Part shown: positions 6,269-10,742 of the stretch, piece after piece
How the letters are laid out: each line of letters begins with the position of its first letter
Numbering within the stretch: the stretch's first letter is position 1
NCBI GenBank assembly: GCA_903897155.1
Contig: CAIUAO010000106.1
Span: 1-10,742, forward strand
Origin: an uncultured Actinomycetes bacterium
GTDB lineage: Bacteria > Actinomycetota > Actinomycetes > Nanopelagicales > Nanopelagicaceae
DNA length: 10,742 nucleotides
Direction of reading: 5' to 3'
Translations under genes and position numbers: made by a program
The notes under the pieces: generated by a model
Database searches by the model: none
Seen by the model: the letters and a program-made list of their open reading frames with translations, nothing else
Told to the model about the DNA's origin: nothing

Positions 6269-7390
6269 TTAGGCGTGGGCTATCGTGCCTAACATCTTGT
6301 CGATGGTGACCATCGCCGCCTGGGCATCAACATAGTGTTTGCGTATATGGTCGGCAACAATCGCAAAAATATACTGTTCTGATCCAACCGTTACATAACC
6401 TGCCATGCTAATTGTTGTACTCAGCGTTCCTGTTTTAGCTTTAACTAATCCAACTGCACTGGGTGCATCTGTGACGAAGCGGTCTTTGAGGGTTCCACTC
6501 ACTCCCGCCAGTGGGAGGCCATCATAAATAATTTGATATTGAGGATTATCACGGATCACCATAAGCAAATCCGCAATTTGGCGAGTTGTTACACGCGTCT
6601 TATGAGAAAGGCCATTTCCGTCTTCGATAACTAATCCATCAGTCGGAATGTTGTATTGGCTCATAACTTTTTCAAAAACTGCTTGAATACCACTTGCATC
6701 GTTGCTAAATCCCATATTTACTGCAGCGGTGCGAGCTAGTCGATCCGCTAAAACATTATCACTCCATAACAAACAAAACTCGACAATATCTGAAAGCTTT
6801 GGCGAAGTAATATGTTTGATTGAGCTAATTGCAAGTGACTTTCCAAGTGATGGTGAAGTGAGTTGCTTAAGATGAATGCGGACTCTGCCGCGATAATAGG
6901 AAGCAAGCTTTTCTAGATCTTGTGTATAAACACCGCTATATTCCAAAGTCATATAGCGCAATTTTGGGTTTTGATTGAGCACTGCCGTTATGAGACTAGG
7001 TGAAAAAGATCGGTGGTACTTGTCAGCTTCGAATGCACTGGCAGTCATCCAAGGATCGCCTTCGCCAAGCACAACAAAATTATGTGGATTATTAGTTGAA
7101 CTAATCGTTGTTGTATAAGTTTTATCAGGACTAAAAGTATTAAGAACGGCTGTCATCGAGAAAAGTTTAAGCAAGGAAGCTGGTGCTCTTCGTACATCGG
7201 CCGCATCAGAAAAAATTGTCTCTTTGCTGCTGGGGTCAATCAAAATAATTCCTGGGTGATTTAAGGCGGGGGATGATGCCAATTTCACAAAGTTAGCAGG
7301 CACAGTGAGCGCTTGCGCGGGGGTGCTCTGACTGAAAAAGATAAGTGAAGTGGATACCACTGCAGATAACTTGATCAATTGATTGTGCAT
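6269..7390 (-). CDS. dacB: D-alanyl-D-alanine carboxypeptidase, PBP4 type (peptidase family S13)
   Basis: Exported serine penicillin-binding protein that trims or hydrolyses peptidoglycan peptides outside the membrane. A signal peptide spans residues 1 to about 27 (hydrophobic core 6-20, cleavage near AQA). The catalytic SxxK is SLLK (72-75, within APASLLK). The second motif is SDN (210-212) and the third is KTG (319-321). The 'EDGNGLSHKTRV' stretch (256-267) is also typical of S13. At 373 residues it is shorter than E. coli DacB (about 477), in keeping with the smaller inserted domain of many actinobacterial members. The ATG lacks a Shine-Dalgarno and has CATAAT ending 6 nt upstream. In mycobacteria the homologue lies close to tilS and hpt; here four genes separate them. 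Confidence 0.92.
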   Translation of the reverse strand: MHNQLIKLSAVVSTSLIFFSQSTPAQALTVPANFVKLASSPALNHPGIILIDPSSKETIFSDAADVRRAPASLLKLFSMTAVLNTFSPDKTYTTTISSTNNPHNFVVLGEGDPWMTASAFEADKYHRSFSPSLITAVLNQNPKLRYMTLEYSGVYTQDLEKLASYYRGRVRIHLKQLTSPSLGKSLAISSIKHITSPKLSDIVEFCLLWSDNVLADRLARTAAVNMGFSNDASGIQAVFEKVMSQYNIPTDGLVIEDGNGLSHKTRVTTRQIADLLMVIRDNPQYQIIYDGLPLAGVSGTLKDRFVTDAPSAVGLVKAKTGTLSTTISMAGYVTVGSEQYIFAIVADHIRKHYVDAQAAMVTIDKMLGTIAHA

Positions 7391-7396
7391 AGTGGG

Positions 7397-7402
7397 ATTA
7401 TG
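7397..7402 (-). promoter_or_regulatory. Candidate -10 element for a leaderless dacB transcript
   Basis: CATAAT on the minus strand, five of six matches to TATAAT, ends 6 nt before the dacB ATG. It predicts transcription starting at the ATG. A hexamer 17 nt upstream (CATAAA) is a poor -35. Confidence 0.55.
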
Positions 7403-7428
7403 CCTTCATTGCCTGAGAATTTATGGAT

Positions 7429-7434
7429 TAAAGT
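7429..7434 (+). promoter_or_regulatory. Candidate -10 element for a leaderless trmH-like transcript
   Basis: TAAAGT (TANNNT form) ends 6 nt before the ATG at 7441 and no Shine-Dalgarno is present. It mirrors the dacB element in the same 50-bp spacer. A possible TTCATT at 7405-7410 is a weak -35. Confidence 0.5.
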
Positions 7435-7440
7435 GCGCTA

Positions 7441-8073
7441 ATGAAGAGTGAAATCGGCCCCGGTGAATTTTTCCCAGTTGTGGGCGTTGGACCACATCCA
7501 CTTCCTTGGCCAGTAGATGATCGACTTGACCCAGAGCTACTTGAAAATGGCGATAGGAGAAATGTTTTAGACCATTATCGTTATTGGAAAGTTGAAGCGA
7601 TTGTTGCTGATCTGGACACGAAACGTCATCCACTTCAGATCGCTATTGAAAATTGGCAGCACGATTTAAATATTGGGTCAGTAGTGAGAACAGCAAATGC
7701 TTTTAACGTTTCCCACGTCCACATAGTTGGTAAACGTGACTGGAACCGCCGGGGCGCAATGGTTACCGACAAATATCTTCATGTTGTGCACCACCCGACT
7801 GTTGAGGATTTTGCAAAATGGTGCCAAGAAAATTCAACTCCAATAATTGGAATCGATAACCTACCGATTTCTAATAAATTAGAGAATTACTCTTTGCCAG
7901 AAAAGTGTGTCCTTTTCTTTGGCCAAGAAGGCGCTGGAATGTCTGATGAAGCGGTAGCGATCTGCTCAGTGGTGCTTGCGATCGAGCAGTACGGATCAAC
8001 CAGATCTATGAATGCATCAGCTGCTGGCGCGATCGCTATGTATGCATGGGCAATGCAACACTTAAATAATTAG
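7441..8073 (+). CDS. TrmH/SpoU-family RNA 2'-O-ribose methyltransferase
   Basis: SPOUT-fold, SAM-dependent methyltransferase expected to methylate a ribose 2'-OH in tRNA or rRNA. The three SpoU motifs are in order within 210 residues: motif 1 NIGSVVRTANAF (77-88) with the catalytic-type Arg83, motif 2 FGQEGAGMS (160-168), and motif 3 IEQYGSTRSMNASAAG (181-196), which helps form the trefoil-knot SAM site. An N-terminal stretch of about 65 residues containing 'GVGPHPLPWP' and 'LLENGDRRNVLDHYRYW' precedes the domain and resembles actinobacterial members. The target nucleotide cannot be read from sequence, so no symbol is given. The start shows no Shine-Dalgarno and probably begins a leaderless mRNA. 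It is divergent from dacB, and its stop overlaps the convergent TPR gene by 4 bp. Confidence 0.92.
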   Translation: MKSEIGPGEFFPVVGVGPHPLPWPVDDRLDPELLENGDRRNVLDHYRYWKVEAIVADLDTKRHPLQIAIENWQHDLNIGSVVRTANAFNVSHVHIVGKRDWNRRGAMVTDKYLHVVHHPTVEDFAKWCQENSTPIIGIDNLPISNKLENYSLPEKCVLFFGQEGAGMSDEAVAICSVVLAIEQYGSTRSMNASAAGAIAMYAWAMQHLNN

Positions 8074-9044
8074 TCTTCTATTACCTCAGTTACAGATGCG
8101 ATACGGCGATCAATTTCATCTGCTTCATCTACCCGGCCAAGAGATCTCAAAACATCCGAAATACGCCGCTCGATTTCAACGATGAATTCAAAATCTTTCC
8201 ACTCATTTTCAGCGGTGGTCTCAAGAACCCGTTCTAAGGTATCTAGTCCATCTTCTTCTGCGCCGACCATTATTTGTGCTTTACCCAATTCAAAGAGTGA
8301 GTAAGTTTCACGACGATTGTCATGAGCTGTAACAAAAACATCCACTGACTTTTGTGCAGCCGATAAGGCTTCTTCACCTTCACCTAGTTCAACAAGTGCA
8401 TGGGCAATCTTCTGATCACAGCGCGCCACATTGATGACTTCCTTAATATTCTTAAAAAGCACACGTGCTTCTCTAAATGCTTCCAGAGACTTCTCGTGCT
8501 GATCTAGTTCACGGTGAGCGCAACCAATTAAATGAAGGTCATTCGCAGCGCCAGATTCATTTCCTTCAACAAGGTGCTCTTGGACGCATTCACGCATACA
8601 CTCAATTGTTTTCTCATAATTCTTGGAGCCAAACCACCACTCACCCAGTGTGCAGGCTAAATCAATTGCTAAAGGTGATTTAGATTCACGAAGCAACTCA
8701 ACTGCCTTACTCATTGCATAGGCTGCTTCTGAATTTCTCTTTAATTGATTGAGGTTATAACCAATAGCTGAATATGCCTGAGCTAATCCGTCAGAAGGCG
8801 CGACAGGTCCAAGTTCGGTATAAATATCACGAGCAGTCTCAGCGAGCGCAAGAGCCTCGTCATATTGCCCGCGAGCATAAATGCGAGCACTCAATTCATA
8901 ATAAGTGTTAGCACGCTCTAGCCCAGTAGTCTCTGGAATTCGTTCCCACAGCATTTCTTCGGTGATGATGTCATCTGATCCTAAATCGTCATCTTCACTC
9001 AATGTGGGGCCTTCCTCTGTTGGTGGTAAACCAAACCCTAGCAA
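8070..9044 (-). CDS. Tetratricopeptide-repeat protein of unknown function
   Basis: Cytosolic protein of 324 residues with no signal peptide or membrane segment. After an acidic N-terminal stretch (about 9-31, rich in Asp and Glu) comes an array of about seven TPR-like helix pairs from about residue 45 to the end. Examples are 'YARGQYDEALALAETARDIY', 'ELDQHEKSLEAFREARVLF', 'ELGEGEEALSAAQKSVDVF' and 'SLGRVDEADEIDRRIASV'. No enzymatic domain is seen, so it is probably a protein-binding scaffold whose partner is not apparent. The start is doubtful: the longest frame begins with TTG at 9044 and lacks a Shine-Dalgarno, while the first in-frame ATG is residue 31 (8954). The 3' end overlaps the convergent methyltransferase gene. 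I do not recognise a named family. Confidence 0.85.
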   Translation of the reverse strand: MLGFGLPPTEEGPTLSEDDDLGSDDIITEEMLWERIPETTGLERANTYYELSARIYARGQYDEALALAETARDIYTELGPVAPSDGLAQAYSAIGYNLNQLKRNSEAAYAMSKAVELLRESKSPLAIDLACTLGEWWFGSKNYEKTIECMRECVQEHLVEGNESGAANDLHLIGCAHRELDQHEKSLEAFREARVLFKNIKEVINVARCDQKIAHALVELGEGEEALSAAQKSVDVFVTAHDNRRETYSLFELGKAQIMVGAEEDGLDTLERVLETTAENEWKDFEFIVEIERRISDVLRSLGRVDEADEIDRRIASVTEVIED

Positions 9045-9052
9045 GGCACGGC

Positions 9053-9069
9053 TTGGCGCGCAGGCGCAA
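9053..9069. other. Small GC-rich inverted repeat in the divergent spacer
   Basis: TT(G)GCGC-gcag-GCGCAA forms a six-pair stem with one bulged G. It lies between the TPR start and the -10 of the deacetylase. It could be an operator or a leader hairpin for the TPR transcript, or chance in a GC-rich 47-bp spacer. Confidence 0.25.
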
Positions 9070-9077
9070 CGCAGAGA

Positions 9078-9083
9078 AGTATC
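9078..9083 (-). promoter_or_regulatory. Possible -10 element for the TPR gene
   Basis: GATACT on the minus strand would give a leader of about 25-30 nt before the TTG codon. It overlaps the plus-strand -10 of the deacetylase by 4 bp, so the two divergent promoters could compete. No -35 was found, and the call is weak. Confidence 0.25.
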
Positions 9084-9085
9084 CT
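9080..9085 (+). promoter_or_regulatory. Candidate -10 element for a leaderless deacetylase transcript
   Basis: TATCCT (TANNNT form) ends 6 nt before the ATG at 9092, with TAGAAG between them and no Shine-Dalgarno. Spacing is identical to the dacB, ctaB and trmH-like starts. No clear -35 is visible. Confidence 0.55.
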
Positions 9086-9091
9086 TAGAAG

Positions 9092-9781
9092 ATGCCGATC
9101 AATCGACGCCAATTCCTCAAGACTGGGCTCATCGCTTCAGCTGCCACCACGCTTGGAGCAGGCTCAGCATCTGCATCTATTAATAAAGATGTCACCAATG
9201 GTCCAAGATCAAAGGCGCAAATTGCTCTTACCTTTCACGGACAAGGTGACCCCGCGATTGTTGGAAAACTTCTAGGAATACTTAAAAGCACCTCGACGCC
9301 CATCTCGGTCTTTGCAATTGGCACGTGGCTGCAAGGCTTTCCAACCGTGGCAAAGCAAATGCTTGATGCTGGATATGACATCGGAAACCACACTATGCAT
9401 CACTATCAGATGAAAACATTGTCGGCCAAAGTAACCCAATCTGAAGTTGCAGGATGCGCAGCAGAATTAAAGAAGCTCATTGGCAATCACGGCAAGTGGT
9501 TTCGCCCATCTGGAACACAGTATTCAACTCCCATCATTAGGGCAGCTGCAGAAAAATATGGGTATAAACAGTGCATCTCATATGACGTAGATTCGCATGA
9601 CTATCAAGATGTTGGAAAAACAAAAGTACTGGCAGATATCGCAGGTGCTATCCAAAATGGAAGTATTGTGAGTCTTCATTTTGGCCATCAAGACACTATT
9701 GATGCAATGCCAACCTTGCTAGAGAACTTGCATGCAAAAGGGTTAAAGCCGGTCACACTCAGCACGCTCTTCGGAGTATAA
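9092..9781 (+). CDS. Tat-exported polysaccharide (NodB-fold) deacetylase
   Basis: Carbohydrate esterase-4-like protein of 229 residues, probably acting on an N-acetylated glycan outside the membrane. The N-terminus carries a twin-arginine signal, NRRQFLK (4-10) then a hydrophobic stretch to a cleavage site near SASA (25-28), so it is likely exported folded by Tat. The NodB motifs are recognisable: motif 1 is LTFHGQGDP (46-54), motif 2 NHTMHH (99-104) gives the HxxxH metal pair, motif 3 is FRPSG (137-141), the motif 4 region is YDVDSHD (164-170), and motif 5 is SLHFGH (194-199). Motif 1 departs from the standard TFDD: the first Asp, normally the catalytic base, is His48. I recall similar motifs in other actinobacterial deacetylases but could not check. 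It is followed 7 bp later by a secreted propeller gene. Confidence 0.88.
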   Translation: MPINRRQFLKTGLIASAATTLGAGSASASINKDVTNGPRSKAQIALTFHGQGDPAIVGKLLGILKSTSTPISVFAIGTWLQGFPTVAKQMLDAGYDIGNHTMHHYQMKTLSAKVTQSEVAGCAAELKKLIGNHGKWFRPSGTQYSTPIIRAAAEKYGYKQCISYDVDSHDYQDVGKTKVLADIAGAIQNGSIVSLHFGHQDTIDAMPTLLENLHAKGLKPVTLSTLFGV

Positions 9782-9788
9782 AAACGCG

Positions 9789-10742
9789 ATGAAAAAACTA
9801 TTTACAGTAATCACAATTGCGCTAACCATGATCTCGGCAAATGTATTTGCATCCCCCTTACCTGGCATGCCGCCAGTCCTTGATCAAAATAATATTTATG
9901 CTGCAGATGTTCCAAACATGCTCAGTCCTGTTGTCAAAGATTTTCCAGAGCGGGTCTATGTACCTAATCACTCTGGCAATAGTGTTACTGAAATAGACCC
10001 AAAAACTTTTAAAGTAATCAGAACTTTCCCCACACCTAAAGGACCTCAACATGTTGTCCCATCGTGGGATTTAAAAACACTATGGGTCAATGACAACGAA
10101 GGTAACTACCTGACCCCCATTGATCCCATGACAGGCCTGCCAGGTAAATCAATTTACGTTCACGATCCATACAATCTTTACTTCACCCCGAACGGCAAAT
10201 ATGCGATCGTTATGGCCGAAGCGGATAAGCAGATTGTTTTTCGCGATCCACACACCATGGCAATTAAGAAGGTCGTTCCTGTCCCTTGTGATGGCGTTAA
10301 CCATGCTGACTGGACCAAAGATGGAAACTATTTTGTAGTGAGTTGTGAATTTTCCGGACAGTTACTTCTTATGGACACTGCAAAGATGCAAGTAATAAAA
10401 ACGGCAAAACTTCCTCACACATACAACAAGACTCCAATGCCACAAGATGTAAAGATCTCATCTGATGGTTCTACTTTCTATATTGCTGACATGATGTCTA
10501 ACGGCGTTTGGGTCATGCCTGCAGATAACTTTGGAGAATTAAGTTTTATAAAGACAGGTAACGGAGCGCACGGTATATATGTCACCCGTGATGCTAAAAA
10601 TATGCTTATTACTAACCGTGGTGAAGGAAGTGTCTCCGTACTGCGCCTTTCAGATAATAAGCTCACCGCGAAGTGGAAAATCCCGGGCGGGGGAAGCCCA
10701 GATATGGGCGGGGTCTCTGCTGACGGCACACAGTTTTGGGTA
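9789..10742 (+). CDS. Secreted YVTN/YncE-type beta-propeller protein (3' end outside window)
   Basis: The frame opens at the ATG at 9789 and stays open for 318 codons to the right edge with no stop. A signal peptide covers residues 1-21 (MKKLF start, hydrophobic core, cleavage after NVFA). From about residue 55 there are repeated four-stranded units of YVTN type, such as RVYVPNHSGNSVTEIDP (55-71), 'YFTPNGKYAIVMAEADKQIV' (131-150), FYIADMMSNGVWVMP (230-244) and 'GIYVTRDAKNMLITNRGEGS' (262-281). About six blades are visible. Proteins of this type are extracytoplasmic, often with binding or scaffold roles; no catalytic site or heme motif is evident. It follows the deacetylase by 7 bp, with GGAG at 9773-9776 as a distant Shine-Dalgarno (12 nt), so the two form an operon. 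Confidence 0.88.
   Translation, partial: MKKLFTVITIALTMISANVFASPLPGMPPVLDQNNIYAADVPNMLSPVVKDFPERVYVPNHSGNSVTEIDPKTFKVIRTFPTPKGPQHVVPSWDLKTLWVNDNEGNYLTPIDPMTGLPGKSIYVHDPYNLYFTPNGKYAIVMAEADKQIVFRDPHTMAIKKVVPVPCDGVNHADWTKDGNYFVVSCEFSGQLLLMDTAKMQVIKTAKLPHTYNKTPMPQDVKISSDGSTFYIADMMSNGVWVMPADNFGELSFIKTGNGAHGIYVTRDAKNMLITNRGEGSVSVLRLSDNKLTAKWKIPGGGSPDMGGVSADGTQFWV

Noticed and set aside
7395..7430. Direct repeat GGATTA (7395-7400 and 7425-7430) in the dacB/trmH-like spacer, considered as an operator
   Set aside because: Six bases repeated once in an AT-rich spacer is expected by chance, and each copy overlaps or adjoins a -10 candidate.
9858..10052. Minus-strand frame within the propeller gene
   Set aside because: It is a shadow of the plus-strand frame, which is open from 9789 to the window edge with a signal peptide and YVTN-type repeats.

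Overview
The window looks like ordinary chromosome from a low-GC actinobacterium, most like the freshwater acI group (Nanopelagicales: Planktophila or Nanopelagicus type). The gene set and protein styles are actinobacterial: a tilS-hpt-ftsH block, a RipA-like NlpC/P60 hydrolase, an S13-family carboxypeptidase with its usual neighbours, and a 'GPHPLPWP' TrmH-family methyltransferase. Base composition is much lower in GC than in typical Actinobacteria. The lineage is an inference from these traits; no rRNA or other marker is present. No tRNA, IS element, CRISPR array or phage gene was seen, and no stretch over 300 bases lacks a gene.

Layout. Positions 1-7390 hold eight genes on the minus strand. 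In transcription order they are: S13 D-Ala-D-Ala carboxypeptidase (dacB-like), ctaB, ABC ATPase, ABC-2 permease, NlpC/P60 hydrolase, tilS, hpt and ftsH, the last cut by the left window edge. Many junctions are tight: ATGA overlaps at ctaB/ATPase and hpt/ftsH, direct abutment at ATPase/permease, and 3 bp at nlpC/tilS. A 50-bp divergent spacer then separates dacB from a plus-strand TrmH/SpoU RNA methyltransferase (7441-8073). That gene converges with, and overlaps by 4 bp, a minus-strand TPR protein (8070-9044). A second divergent spacer leads to a plus-strand pair: a Tat-exported NodB-fold deacetylase (9092-9781), and 7 bp later a secreted YVTN-type beta-propeller protein (9789 to the right edge, open-ended).

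Function. The theme is the cell envelope: peptidoglycan trimming (S13 carboxypeptidase, NlpC/P60 hydrolase, possibly the deacetylase), membrane-protein quality control (FtsH), heme O synthesis for cytochrome oxidase (CtaB) and an ABC exporter. tRNA-Ile lysidine synthesis (TilS), purine salvage (Hpt) and RNA 2'-O-methylation are the housekeeping part.

The most useful non-coding signal is a shared start architecture. Four gene starts (dacB, trmH-like, ctaB, deacetylase) each have a -10-like hexamer ending exactly 6 nt before the ATG and no Shine-Dalgarno sequence. This is what leaderless transcripts would show. Other points to check are a sharply GC-rich 3' end of tilS, a non-standard first catalytic motif in the deacetylase, an altered Asp-rich motif in CtaB, a lysine-rich tandem repeat at the FtsH N-terminus, and four genes lying between dacB and tilS. 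I see nothing that I could defend as a wholly new system.
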